Shown in pieces: positions 25,752 to 36,130 of a stretch of 64,000 nt of DNA. The translations under genes were made by a program, and so were the position numbers. Position 1 is the first letter of the stretch. Each line of letters begins with the position of its first letter. Source of the DNA: CAXTEJ01 sp964243295 (GTDB lineage Bacteria; Actinomycetota; Actinomycetes; Actinomycetales; Angustibacteraceae); assembly GCA_964243295.1 (NCBI GenBank), contig CAXTEJ010000004.1, forward strand, positions 75,441 through 139,440. The letters run 5' to 3'. The notes below the pieces were generated by a model, which had not been told where the DNA came from, did no database searches, and saw nothing but the letters and a program-made list of their open reading frames with translations.

Positions 25752-27023
25752 ATGACCTCCCAAGCCGCCCCCCGGCCCGCTGTGCGCTCGTCCGCCCGAC
25801 CCTCGCTGACCGTGCCCCTCGGCATGGTCGTGCTGCTGGCCTGCATGCGCGGACTCGGCCCGCTCTCGCTCGACACCTACCTGCCGGCGCTGCCCGCCAT
25901 CGCCGACGACCTCGACGCCTCGACGTCCGCGACGCAGCTCACGCTGACCGCCACGCTGGCCGGCCTCGCGGTCGGCCAGCTCGTCTTCGGTCCCCTCAGC
26001 GACTCGCACGGACGTCGGCGCCCGCTGCTCGCGGGCATCGCGCTGTTCGTCGTGGCCGCGCTGGTGTGCGCCACGGCGCCGACCGTCACGGTGCTGGTCG
26101 CGGCGCGCTTCGCGCTCGGGATCGCGGGCGCGGCCGGGATGGTCACCGCCATGGCGGTGGCCCGCGACATCAGCGACGGCACGACCATGGCGCGGCTGCT
26201 CGCGGCGCTCATGCTCGTGACCGGCGTCGTGCCGGTCGCCGCGCCGATCCTCGGCGGCCAGCTGCTGCAGCTGACGTCGTGGCGAGGCATCTTCGCGCTG
26301 CTCGCCGGGGTGGGTGCGCTGATCTTCCTCACCACCTGGCGGCGCACGCCCGAGACGCTGCCGGTCTCGGCGCGGCGCCCGGTCGGCCTGGCGCCGACCC
26401 TGCGCACGTTCGGCGTGCTGCTGCGCGACCGCAGCTTCGCGCTGCCGATGCTCACGCTGCTGCTCGCGAGCGCGGGCCTGTTCGGCTACCTGTCGGGCTC
26501 GCCGTTCCTGCTGCAGGACGTGCACCACCTGTCGCCGCAGGCCTACAGCGGCATCTTCGCCACCAACACCATCGGCCTGACCGTGCTGAGCCAGATCAGC
26601 GGCCGGCTCGTCCACCGCACCGGCCCCGCGCCGCTGCTCGTGGTGGGAGCGTCGATCATCGCCGCGGGCGGGGTGCTGCTGCTGGTCGCCACGGTGACGA
26701 GCGGCAGCCTCACGCTGGTGCTGCCCGCGCTGTTCTGCTGCGTGACCGGCATGGGCATGGTCTTCCCCAACACGACCACGCTGGCGCTGGCGAACCACGG
26801 CGCGACGGCCGGGTCGGCGTCCGCGCTGCTCGGGCTCGGGCAGTTCGCCGCCGGCGCCGCGGCCGCCCCGCTCGTCGGGCTCGGCAGCGACCCGTCGCTG
26901 TCGATGGCGGTCGTCATCGCCGTCGTCACGTGCGCGTCGGCGCTGACCGCCGTGCTGACGGTGCGGGTCAGCCGCCGAAGTGCGCGGGCAGCGTCGCCTC
27001 GTGCGTCGCGCGCAGCTCGCTGA
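25752..27023 (+). CDS. Bcr/CflA-family MFS drug exporter
   Basis: 423 residues with about 12 membrane segments. The start LSLDTYLPALPAIADDL and the loop GPLSDSHGRRRPLL after helix 2 are typical of Bcr/CflA multidrug antiporters (bicyclomycin, chloramphenicol). The ATG has GAAGGA five bases upstream. Its 3' end overlaps the 3' end of purL, coded on the other strand, by 56 bases. The last ~15 residues (ARAASPRASRAAR) are basic and low complexity. Confidence 0.9.
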   Translation: MTSQAAPRPAVRSSARPSLTVPLGMVVLLACMRGLGPLSLDTYLPALPAIADDLDASTSATQLTLTATLAGLAVGQLVFGPLSDSHGRRRPLLAGIALFVVAALVCATAPTVTVLVAARFALGIAGAAGMVTAMAVARDISDGTTMARLLAALMLVTGVVPVAAPILGGQLLQLTSWRGIFALLAGVGALIFLTTWRRTPETLPVSARRPVGLAPTLRTFGVLLRDRSFALPMLTLLLASAGLFGYLSGSPFLLQDVHHLSPQAYSGIFATNTIGLTVLSQISGRLVHRTGPAPLLVVGASIIAAGGVLLLVATVTSGSLTLVLPALFCCVTGMGMVFPNTTTLALANHGATAGSASALLGLGQFAAGAAAAPLVGLGSDPSLSMAVVIAVVTCASALTAVLTVRVSRRSARAASPRASRAAR

Positions 27024-29280
27024 GCGGCAGCGCGAACAGCCCCTGCACGTCGAGCACCGGGTCATCGGTGTCGTCGGGCGTCTGGTCGACGACACCGATG
27101 CGCAGGTGGGGCACCTGGCGAGCCGAGCACACGTCGGTGAAGCGGATCTCCTCCGAGCGCGGCACCGACACGAGCACCCGCGCGGTCGACTCGCTGAACA
27201 GCGCGACGAACGGGTCGATGCCGTCGCGCTCGACGAGCTCGTCGAGCCACACCCGGGCGCCGACGCCGTAGCGCAGGGCGCCCTCGACCAGCGCGATGGC
27301 GAGGCCGCCGTCGCTGAGGTCGTGGGCGGCGTCGACCATGCCGTCGCGCGAGCAGGCGACGAGGATCTCGGCCAGCACCCGCTCGGCCTGCAGGTCGACC
27401 GCCGGCGGCAGCCCGCCGAGATGGCCGTGCACGACGTCGGCCCAGGACGAGCCGCCGAGCTCGTCGCGCGTCGCCCCGACCAGGTAGAGCACCTGGCCCG
27501 GCTCGCGCCAGCCGGACGGCGTGCGGCGCGTGACGTCGTCCATGACACCGAGCACGCCGACCACGGGCGTCGGGTGGATCGCGACGTCGCCGGTCTGGTT
27601 GTAGAGGCTGACGTTGCCGCCGGTGACCGGCACGCCGAGCTCGCGGCAGCCGTCGGCGAGGCCGGTCACAGCCTGCGCGAGCTGCCACATCACCCCGGGG
27701 TCCTCGGGCGAGCCGAAGTTGAGGCAGTCGGTGACCGCGAGAGGTGAGGCGCCGGTCGTGGCGACGTTGCGGTAGGCCTCGGCCAGCGCGAGCTGGGCGC
27801 CGGCGTAGGGGTCGAGCGCGGCGAAGCGGCTGTTGCAGTCGGTCGAGATCGCGACGCCGAGACCGGACTGCTCGTCGACGCGCACGACGCCCGCGTCGTC
27901 GGGCATCGACAGCGCGGTGTTGCCCATGACGTAGCGGTCGTACTGGTCGGTCACCCAGCTGCGGCTGCTGAGGTTCGCCGAGCCGAGCAGCTGCAGCAGC
28001 GTCGCCCGCAGCTCGTCGCCGGACGTCGGCCGCGCGAGCCGCAGCGCAGTCGGGGCATCGGCCTGCAGCGCGTCCTGGCCGGCCGGTCGGGCCAGCGGAC
28101 GCTCGTAGACGGGACCGTCGTGGGCGACGGTGCGCGGCGGGACGTCGACGACGGTCTCGCCGTGCCAGTCGACCACCAGGCGGCCGGTCTCGGTGACCTC
28201 ACCGACGACGGTCGCCTCGACGTCCCAGCGGTCGGTGACCGCCATGAACGCCTCGAGCCGGTCGGGGCGCACGACGGCCATCATGCGCTCCTGCGACTCG
28301 CTCATGAGGATCTCCTCGGGGCTGAGGGTCGCGTCGCGCAGCGGCACGCGGTCGAGCCACACCCGCATGCCGCCGTCGCCGTTGCTCGCGAGCTCGCTCG
28401 TGGCGCACGACAGACCGGCGCCACCGAGGTCCTGGATGCCTTCGACCACCTTGGCGGAGAACAGGTCGAGGCAGCACTCGATGAGCACCTTCTCGGCGAA
28501 CGGGTCGCCCACCTGCACCGCGGGGCGCTTGCTGGGGCCGGTCGACTCGAACGTCTCCGAGGCCAGCACCGAGACGCCACCGATGCCGTCACCGCCGGTC
28601 TTGGCGCCGAACAGGATGACGAGATTGCCTGCGCCAGAAGCGTTCGCGAGGTGGACGTCGTCGTGTCGCATCGAGCCGACGCAGAGCGCGTTGACGAGCG
28701 GGTTGCCCTGGTAGGAGGGGTCGAAGACGACCTCCCCACCGATGTTGGGCAGGCCGAGGCAGTTGCCGTAGCCCCCTACTCCCGCAACGATCCCTGGCAG
28801 CACGCGCCGGGTGTCGGGGTGGTCGATGGCGCCGAACCGCAGCGGGTCCATGATCGCGATCGGTCGCGCGCCCATGCTCATGATGTCGCGCACGATGCCG
28901 CCCACGCCGGTGGCTGCGCCCTGGTAGGGCTCGACGTACGACGGGTGGTTGTGGCTCTCGACCTTGAACGTCACGGCCCAGCCCTGGCCGATGTCGACGA
29001 CGCCGGCGTTCTCGCCGATGCCGACCATCAGCTTCTCGCGCATGGCGTCGGTCGTCTTGTCGCCGAACTGGCGCAGGTGCACCTTGCTCGACTTGTAGGA
29101 GCAGTGCTCGCTCCACATGACGCTGTACATCGCCAGCTCGGACGACGTGGGCCGGCGGCCGAGGATCTCGCGGATGCGGTCGTACTCGTCGGCCTTGAGC
29201 CCCAGCGCCGCCCAGGGCTGCTCGACGTCCGGCGCCTGGGTGGCCTGCTCGACGGTGTCGACCCGCGACCGCACGCTCAC
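26968..29280 (-). CDS. purL: phosphoribosylformylglycinamidine synthase, large subunit
   Basis: 770 residues, the small PurL form that works with PurQ and PurS. It converts FGAR to FGAM with ATP and the ammonia made by PurQ. Signatures are SSELAMYSVMWSEHCSYKSSK, VESHNHPSYVEPYQGAATGVGG and GGAGLSCATSELAS. The GTG start overlaps the purQ stop (GTGA); a longer open frame upstream only shadows purQ. The gene order purS-purQ-purL is normal. The 3' end overlaps the convergent MFS gene. Confidence 0.96.
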   Translation of the reverse strand: MSVRSRVDTVEQATQAPDVEQPWAALGLKADEYDRIREILGRRPTSSELAMYSVMWSEHCSYKSSKVHLRQFGDKTTDAMREKLMVGIGENAGVVDIGQGWAVTFKVESHNHPSYVEPYQGAATGVGGIVRDIMSMGARPIAIMDPLRFGAIDHPDTRRVLPGIVAGVGGYGNCLGLPNIGGEVVFDPSYQGNPLVNALCVGSMRHDDVHLANASGAGNLVILFGAKTGGDGIGGVSVLASETFESTGPSKRPAVQVGDPFAEKVLIECCLDLFSAKVVEGIQDLGGAGLSCATSELASNGDGGMRVWLDRVPLRDATLSPEEILMSESQERMMAVVRPDRLEAFMAVTDRWDVEATVVGEVTETGRLVVDWHGETVVDVPPRTVAHDGPVYERPLARPAGQDALQADAPTALRLARPTSGDELRATLLQLLGSANLSSRSWVTDQYDRYVMGNTALSMPDDAGVVRVDEQSGLGVAISTDCNSRFAALDPYAGAQLALAEAYRNVATTGASPLAVTDCLNFGSPEDPGVMWQLAQAVTGLADGCRELGVPVTGGNVSLYNQTGDVAIHPTPVVGVLGVMDDVTRRTPSGWREPGQVLYLVGATRDELGGSSWADVVHGHLGGLPPAVDLQAERVLAEILVACSRDGMVDAAHDLSDGGLAIALVEGALRYGVGARVWLDELVERDGIDPFVALFSESTARVLVSVPRSEEIRFTDVCSARQVPHLRIGVVDQTPDDTDDPVLDVQGLFALPLSELRATHEATLPAHFGG

Positions 29281-29990
29281 GCGCCGACCCGCTCGGACAG
29301 CGCCGCGACCGCGGAGGTGAAGAACCGCAGGCCGTCCAGCCCGCTGGTGCCGCTGCGCGGGTCGGGGCCGAAGAGCGGCTCGATCGCGTGCTCGGGGTGG
29401 GGCATCAGGCCGACGACGTTGCCCTCGGCGTTGCTGATGCCCGCGATCGCCCGGTACGACCCGTTGGGGTCCTCGCCGACGTACCGCACCACGACGCGGT
29501 GCTGCGCCTCGAGCTCGTCGAGGGTGCGCTCGTCGGCGACGTAGCCGCCCTCGCCGTTCTTGAGCGGGACGACGACCTGCTCGTCCTGGCTGTAGGCGCG
29601 GGTCCAGACGGTGTCGGCGTTCTCGACGCGCAGCACCTGGTCGCGGCAGACGAACCTGCGGTGGATGTTGCGCACCAGGGCACCGGGGAGCAGGTGGGAC
29701 TCGCACAGCACCTGGAAGCCGTTGCAGATGCCCAGCACCGGCATGCCCCCGCGCGCGGCGTCGACGACGGCGCCCATGACCGGCGCGAAGCGCGCGATCG
29801 CCCCGCAACGCAGGTAGTCGCCGTAGGAGAAGCCGCCGGGCAGCACCACGGCGTCGACACCGTGCAGGTCGGCGTCGCCGTGCCACAGCCGGACGGGCTC
29901 GGCACCGGCGAGGCGCACACCGCGGGCGGCGTCGCGGTCGTCGAGCGTTCCCGGGAAGGTGACGACCCCGATGCGGACTCCGCCGGCCAT
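29277..29990 (-). CDS. purQ: phosphoribosylformylglycinamidine synthase, glutaminase subunit
   Basis: 237 residues of a class I glutamine amidotransferase. The nucleophile is C89 in VLGICNGFQ, and the His/Glu of the triad are in MPHPEH near residue 206. It supplies ammonia to PurL. It is coupled to purS (ATGA) and purL (GTGA). Confidence 0.96.
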   Translation of the reverse strand: MAGGVRIGVVTFPGTLDDRDAARGVRLAGAEPVRLWHGDADLHGVDAVVLPGGFSYGDYLRCGAIARFAPVMGAVVDAARGGMPVLGICNGFQVLCESHLLPGALVRNIHRRFVCRDQVLRVENADTVWTRAYSQDEQVVVPLKNGEGGYVADERTLDELEAQHRVVVRYVGEDPNGSYRAIAGISNAEGNVVGLMPHPEHAIEPLFGPDPRSGTSGLDGLRFFTSAVAALSERVGA

Positions 29991-30265
29991 CAGGCGGCCA
30001 CCGTCGGGCCGGCCGCGGAGGTCGCTGCGGACACCTCGACGACGTCCTCGATGACCGGGTTGCTCAGCAGCGTGGTCGCGGCCTCACGCACCTGGGCCAG
30101 CACCTCGTCGGTGACCTCGCCGTCGACGTCCAGCTCGAACCGCTTGCCCTGCCGAACACCGGTGAACCCGTGGAAACCCAAGCGCGGCAACGCGTTGAGC
30201 ACCGCCTGGCCCTGCGGGTCGAGGATCTCGGGCTTGAGCATGACCTCGACGACGACGCGTCCCAT
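29990..30265 (-). CDS. purS: phosphoribosylformylglycinamidine synthase subunit PurS
   Basis: 91 residues, the small bridging subunit that couples PurQ and PurL. It reads VVVEVMLKPEILDPQGQAV and TDEVLAQVREAATTLLSNPVIED, as expected. The ATG has TTGGAG eight bases upstream. First gene of purS-purQ-purL. The last 12 residues are a low-complexity Ala tail. Confidence 0.95.
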   Translation of the reverse strand: MGRVVVEVMLKPEILDPQGQAVLNALPRLGFHGFTGVRQGKRFELDVDGEVTDEVLAQVREAATTLLSNPVIEDVVEVSAATSAAGPTVAA

Positions 30266-30335
30266 GCGGGTGCTCCAAGGTGGGAGAGGCGGGAAAGGCG
30301 CGGTACGCCCCAGTCTACCGACCGGCGGTCCGTGC

Positions 30336-31001
30336 TCAGGGCAGCTCGGTGGCGCCGGCGCCGGCGAGGTCGCGCAGCTGCGTGCCCTCGGGCCCGAGGT
30401 TGCCGCACAGGCTCAGGTAGAGCCCCCGCCCGGTGGCACTGAGCAGGGCGTCGTGCACGGGCACGGCCACGGCGGGTCGGACGGCGCGCAGGAAGTCGAT
30501 CGTCTCGCTGACCTTCGCCCACGGGGCGCTCAGCGGCAGGGCCAGCACGTCGACGCCCTCGGGAGCCACGTCGTAGGAGTCGCCGGGGTGCATCAGCAGG
30601 CCGCTGCCGCCGTCCGCCCGCGAGGTGCCGATGAGCACCGCGACGTCGCCGATGCGCGGTACATCGGGGTGGATGACGGCGTGCTGCCCGCCGAGGGCCG
30701 CGACAGGCACGCCCGCGACCTCGAGGCGGTCGCCCGGGTGCAGCGCGCGGGCCGCGATGCCGGCCGCACTCAGGTCGGCGGCGGTCTCCGGCTCCGCCAG
30801 CAGCAGCACGCCCTCGTTGGCCTCGAGCAGCACCGGCAGCTTCTCGACGTCGACGTGGTCGGCGTGCTGGTGGGTGATGACGACGGCGTCGAGGCCGGTC
30901 AGCTCCTCGAAGCCGGAGGAGAAGGTGCCGGGGTCGAGCAGCAGGCGGGCGCCGTCGACCTCGACGAGCAGGCAGGCGTGGCCGAGGTGGGTGATCCGCA
31001 T
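30336..31001 (-). CDS. MBL-fold metallohydrolase (UlaG-like)
   Basis: 221 residues. The metal-binding motif HQHADH is at 44-49 and the start MRITHLGHACLLVEVDG is typical of the small metallo-beta-lactamase-fold hydrolases near UlaG/YfiS. The substrate is unknown. It lies between purC and purS on the same strand with gaps of about 40 and 70 bases, so it may be read through from purC, but no functional link to purines is known to me. Confidence 0.87.
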   Translation of the reverse strand: MRITHLGHACLLVEVDGARLLLDPGTFSSGFEELTGLDAVVITHQHADHVDVEKLPVLLEANEGVLLLAEPETAADLSAAGIAARALHPGDRLEVAGVPVAALGGQHAVIHPDVPRIGDVAVLIGTSRADGGSGLLMHPGDSYDVAPEGVDVLALPLSAPWAKVSETIDFLRAVRPAVAVPVHDALLSATGRGLYLSLCGNLGPEGTQLRDLAGAGATELP

Positions 31002-31031
31002 GGACGCAGCCTGCCACGCCGGGCGGGCCGC

Positions 31032-31045
31032 GATCGCATGATCAC
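31032..31045 (+). repeat. dispersed motif, copy 4 (overlaps purC stop)
   Basis: Exact GATCGCATGATCAC. The reverse complement supplies the TGA stop of purC (31042-31044), so the motif forms the end of that gene. Confidence 0.6.
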
Positions 31046-31934
31046 GCCGGAGAAGGCGGTCGGAAGGTGCGGCCGGTGAGGCGCTCGTAGGCCTCGACGT
31101 AGCGCGCTCGCGTGGCCTCGACGACGTCGCCCGGCAGCGGCGGCGGCGGGACGTCGGCGGCGCGGTCCCAGCCGGACGCCGGCGAGGTGAGCCAGTCGCG
31201 GACGTACTGCTTGTCGTACGACGGCTGCGAGCGGCCGGGCGACCAGCTCTCGGCCGGCCAGAAGCGCGAGCTGTCGGGGGTGAGCACCTCGTCGCCGAGC
31301 ACAGTGCGGCCGCTGGCGTCGCGGCCGAACTCGAGCTTGGTGTCGGCGAGCACGATGCCGCGCTCGCGCGCGACCCGCTCGGCGCGGGCGTAGACGGCGA
31401 GGGTCAGGTCGCGCAGCTGCGCCGCGGCCTCCGCGCCGATCGTGCCGGCGACGTGCTCGAACGTGACGTTCTCGTCGTGCTCGCCGAGCTCGGCCTTGGT
31501 CGCGGGCGTGAAGATCGGCTCGGGCAGGCGCGACCCGTCGACCAGGCCGGGCGGCAGCGGCACGCCGCACACCGCCTGCCCGACGGCGTACTCGACCAGG
31601 CCCGACCCGGTGAGGTAGCCGCGGGCGACGCACTCGACGGGGAACATCTCCAGCCGCTGCGCCACCACGGCTCGGCCGCGGACGGCGTCAGGCACCGGCT
31701 CGTCGAGCACGTGGTGGGGCACGATGTCGGCCAGCTGCTCGAACCACCACAGCGACAGCTGCGTGAGCACGGCGCCCTTGTCGGGGATCGGCGTCGGCAG
31801 CACGTGGTCGTAGGCCGAGATGCGGTCGGTGGCGACCACCAGCAGCCGCGACGCGTCGTCGGCCCTGCGGTAGAGGTCGCGGACCTTGCCCGAGTAGACG
31901 TGCTGCCAGCCGGGCAGCAGCACCGGGTCGGCGG

Positions 31935-31938
<4 letters not shown>
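31042..31938 (-). CDS. purC: phosphoribosylaminoimidazole-succinocarboxamide synthase
   Basis: 298 residues of SAICAR synthetase: GKVRDLY near the start, ATDRISAYDHVLPTPIPDKG, and KLEFGRD with DEVLTPDSSRFW near the end. It joins CAIR and aspartate with ATP. The GTG start overlaps the purD stop (GTGA), so purD-purC form an operon. The longer frame upstream is a shadow of purD. Confidence 0.96.
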
Positions 31939-33230
<1,292 letters not shown>

Positions 33231-33696
33231 GCGGCGAGGCTAGCCGACGCACCTCACCGTGCGTCGGGCCGCCGGGCAGTGGTGCCACACCGCCGCCGTG
33301 TCGGCAACACGTCATGGCTGGGGCGGCCCCGGACGGCCGGTCTTCGCTGTCGCTGGCGCCGGTCGGGTCTGCGGCGGCGCGATCGGCGGACCTCGTCGCG
33401 GTGCCGACATGACGAAGCCCCCGTGAGGCAGGGGGGCTACTCACGGGGGCCTCGCACGCGAGGGCGGGTCGCTTCGGGGGGTCGCGTCCGGTAGCCCCTG
33501 CGTGACCGGACGAACCGGCACCGGCGACGATGCCAGACCGCCGACGGGGCCACCAGCAAGCCGAGCTGACGGGAAGCGGCCAATGTCGCCCATCCGACAC
33601 CTCTTGTGCCCCATGCTCACCGTGGGTCAGCACGGGGACGCGTGGCGGCAGCGCCGGCGGCATCATGGGGAGGGCGCGGGGGACCATGTCGACGAG
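33231..33696. other. 466-bp divergent region between purD and a regulator gene
   Basis: No gene I can support. It holds the hairpin at 33417-33450 and, at 33584-33599, the inverted repeat TGTCG-N6-CGACA. The open frame of the regulator extends back to 33502, so its true start could lie in this stretch (ATG at 33583 or 33697). Confidence 0.4.
33417..33450. terminator. hairpin in purD / regulator divergent region
   Basis: Perfect 11-bp arms (GCCCCCGTGAG and complement) around a 12-base C/G-rich loop. No gene ends here on either strand, so it may be part of a leader (attenuator) for purD on the minus strand or for the regulator on the plus strand. Confidence 0.5.
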
Positions 33697-34695
33697 ATGC
33701 CGACGCTCGACGGCACCAGCCACGACGACCAGGTGACCACCGCGACGACCGGGTCGAGCCGCACCTACCTGACCCTGCTGGCCCATCCCGACGCCGGTCG
33801 CGACGAGCTCGCCGGGCTGCTCGGCACCGACCGCGCCACGCTGGACGGCACGCTCGACGAGCTCGCCTCGCACGGCTCGATCCTGCTCCACCCGGACGGC
33901 TCGGTGCACGTGCCACCACCCGACATCGCGCTGCCCGCCCGCGCCGGCCAGCTCGAGCGCGAGGCGCTGCGCATCCGCGCCGTCGCCGACGAGCTGGCGG
34001 TGATCTACCACCAGGCCCGCTCCGCCCGGGCCGGCGACCAGCAGATCGAGATGCTCACCCAGCGCGATGAGGTGCAGCGCTCGTTCCGCCAGCTGCTCGG
34101 CGGTGCCCGGGTGCAGGTGCGCGGTCTCGACCGGCCGCCGTACGCCGGCCTGAGCGAGGCCGTCCCCGACGTGCAGCGACAGCAGACCGCCGAGGGCGTG
34201 CGCTTCCTGTCCGTCTACGACGTGACGGTCACCGACGGCCCCGACCCGATGGCGGCGCTGCCCGACCTGCTGGCGGCCGGTGAGCAGGTGCGGGTGCTGC
34301 GAGGCGTCCCCATGAAGATGGTGCTGGCCGACGACGACGCGGCCCTGGTGATGGTGCGCACCGACGACGACGTGTGGCGCGGCTCGATGCTGGTGCGCCG
34401 CTCACCGCTGCTGGACTCCCTCAGCATCCTGTTCGACACGCTGTGGCGGCTGGCCGTGCCGCTGCCTCGCGCGCTCGAGGCCACCGACGCGCCGCTGCAC
34501 GTCGACCGTCCCGCGCCCCGCGACCTGCAGGTGCTCATGCTGCTCGCGAGCGGCGCCACCGACGAGTCGATCGCGCGCCAGCTCGGGCTCAGCACCCGCA
34601 CCGTCGAGCGGCGGGTGCGCGCCATGCTCGACCGGCTGGGCGCCGAGACGCGGTTCCAGGCGGGCGTGCAGGCCGCGCGGCGCAGCTGGCTCTAG
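33697..34695 (+). CDS. TrmB/LuxR-type transcriptional regulator
   Basis: 332 residues. An N-terminal winged-helix-like part (TYLTLLAHPDAGRDELAGLLG; LDELASHGSILL) is followed by a helical linker, a middle domain similar to TrmB-type sensor regions, and a C-terminal LuxR helix-turn-helix (LLASGATDESIARQLGLSTRTVERRVRAMLDRLGA). Such proteins are common in actinobacteria and often poorly known. The gene at 38178-39194 has the same architecture. The start is uncertain: 33697 begins a plausible N-terminus, while an ATG at 33583 is also in frame. Targets unknown. Confidence 0.8.
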   Translation: MPTLDGTSHDDQVTTATTGSSRTYLTLLAHPDAGRDELAGLLGTDRATLDGTLDELASHGSILLHPDGSVHVPPPDIALPARAGQLEREALRIRAVADELAVIYHQARSARAGDQQIEMLTQRDEVQRSFRQLLGGARVQVRGLDRPPYAGLSEAVPDVQRQQTAEGVRFLSVYDVTVTDGPDPMAALPDLLAAGEQVRVLRGVPMKMVLADDDAALVMVRTDDDVWRGSMLVRRSPLLDSLSILFDTLWRLAVPLPRALEATDAPLHVDRPAPRDLQVLMLLASGATDESIARQLGLSTRTVERRVRAMLDRLGAETRFQAGVQAARRSWL

Positions 34696-34708
34696 CCGCC
34701 GGGCCGGC

Positions 34709-36130
34709 TCAGGCGAGGCTCGCCTCCAGCTCGCCGAGCGCGCCGTCGAGGAGCTCGAGGCCGAGCACCACCTCCTGCTCGCTCACCGTGCACGGCGGCA
34801 CGACGTGCAGCCGGTTCATCGCCACGACCGGCAGCAGCCCTCGGCTGCGGCAGGCGCCGAGCAGCGTCGCCATCGGCGCGTTGGCCGCGCCCGAGGCGTT
34901 GTAGGGCACCAGCGGCTCGCGGGTGGAGCGGTCGGCGACCAGCTCGAGCGCCCAGAAGACACCGAGCCCGCGCACCTCGCCGATCACCGGGTGCTGCTGC
35001 GCCAGCGCCCGCAGCCCGGGGCCGAGCACGTCCGACCCGATGCGGGCGGCGTTCTCGACGATGCCCTCGTCCCTCATCGCCGTCATCGTGGCGACGGCGG
35101 CCGCGCACGCCAGCGGGTGGCCCGAGTAGGTCAGGCCGCCGGGGTAGACCCGCTCGGCGAAGGTCTCGTAGACCGCGTCACTGAGCAGCACTCCGCCGAG
35201 CGGGACGTAGCCGCTGTTGACGCCCTTCGCGAAGGCCACCAGGTCGGGGACGACGGGGCCGCCGTCCGCCGTGGCGTGGTGGTCGAGCGCGAACCACGCG
35301 CCGGTGCGGCCGAAGCCGCACATGACCTCGTCGGCGATCCAGCAGATGCCGTAGCGGTCGCAGATCGCGCGCACGCCGGCGAGGTAGCCGGCCGGCGGCA
35401 CCATGATGCCGGCGGTGCCCGGCACGGTCTCGAGCACGATGGCCGCGATGGTCGAGGGGCCCTCGAGCTGCACGACCTGCTCGAGGTGGGCCAGCGCCCG
35501 CTCGCACTCCTGCTGCTCGTCGGTGGCGTGGAAGGCCGAGCGGTAGGCGTAGGGGCCGAAGAAGTGCTGCACGCCGGCGGTGCCGGTGTCGTTGGCCCAG
35601 CGGCGCGGGTCGCCGGTCATGTTGACGGCCGTCTGCGTGCCGCCGTGGTAGCTGCGGTAGCGGGTCAGCACCTTGGGGCGGCCGGTGTGGAGGCGCGCCA
35701 TGCGCACTGCGTGCTCGATGGCCTCGGCGCCGGCATTGGTGAAGAACACGTGGTTGAGCGTGTCGCCGGGCGCCCGCTCGACGACCATCCGCGCCGCGGC
35801 GCTACGGGCGGCGTTGGCGTGCTGCGGCGCGACCGTGCACAGCAGGTCGGCCTGCGCCTTGATGCCGGCGACGACCGCGGGGTGCTGGTGGCCGATGTTG
35901 GTGTTGACCAGCTGGCTGGAGAAGTCGAGCAGCGGCGTCCCGTCGGCGTCCCAGAGCCAGCTGCCCTGCGCGGCGGCCACGACCAGCGGCTTGAGCGCCC
36001 GCTGCGCCGACCACGAGTGGAAGACGTGGGCGCGGTCGTCGGCGTAGGCGGCCGCCATCGCGGCCGCGTCGATCGGCGGCGTGGCCGGGGCCAGGGAGGC
36101 GATGGTCGGGCGGCCCGCGATGGTGGTCAT
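34709..36130 (-). CDS. class III PLP-dependent aminotransferase
   Basis: 473 residues of the fold-type I, class III group (omega-amino acid:pyruvate / taurine-like). The PLP-binding aspartate is in WIADEVMCGFGRTG and the Schiff-base lysine in AFAKGVNSGYVPLGG. It transfers an amino group from an omega-amine or amino acid to a keto acid; the donor cannot be told. The ATG at 36130 overlaps the stop of the acetyltransferase gene (ATGA). The order is purA, acetyltransferase, aminotransferase on the minus strand. Confidence 0.88.
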   Translation of the reverse strand: MTTIAGRPTIASLAPATPPIDAAAMAAAYADDRAHVFHSWSAQRALKPLVVAAAQGSWLWDADGTPLLDFSSQLVNTNIGHQHPAVVAGIKAQADLLCTVAPQHANAARSAAARMVVERAPGDTLNHVFFTNAGAEAIEHAVRMARLHTGRPKVLTRYRSYHGGTQTAVNMTGDPRRWANDTGTAGVQHFFGPYAYRSAFHATDEQQECERALAHLEQVVQLEGPSTIAAIVLETVPGTAGIMVPPAGYLAGVRAICDRYGICWIADEVMCGFGRTGAWFALDHHATADGGPVVPDLVAFAKGVNSGYVPLGGVLLSDAVYETFAERVYPGGLTYSGHPLACAAAVATMTAMRDEGIVENAARIGSDVLGPGLRALAQQHPVIGEVRGLGVFWALELVADRSTREPLVPYNASGAANAPMATLLGACRSRGLLPVVAMNRLHVVPPCTVSEQEVVLGLELLDGALGELEASLA

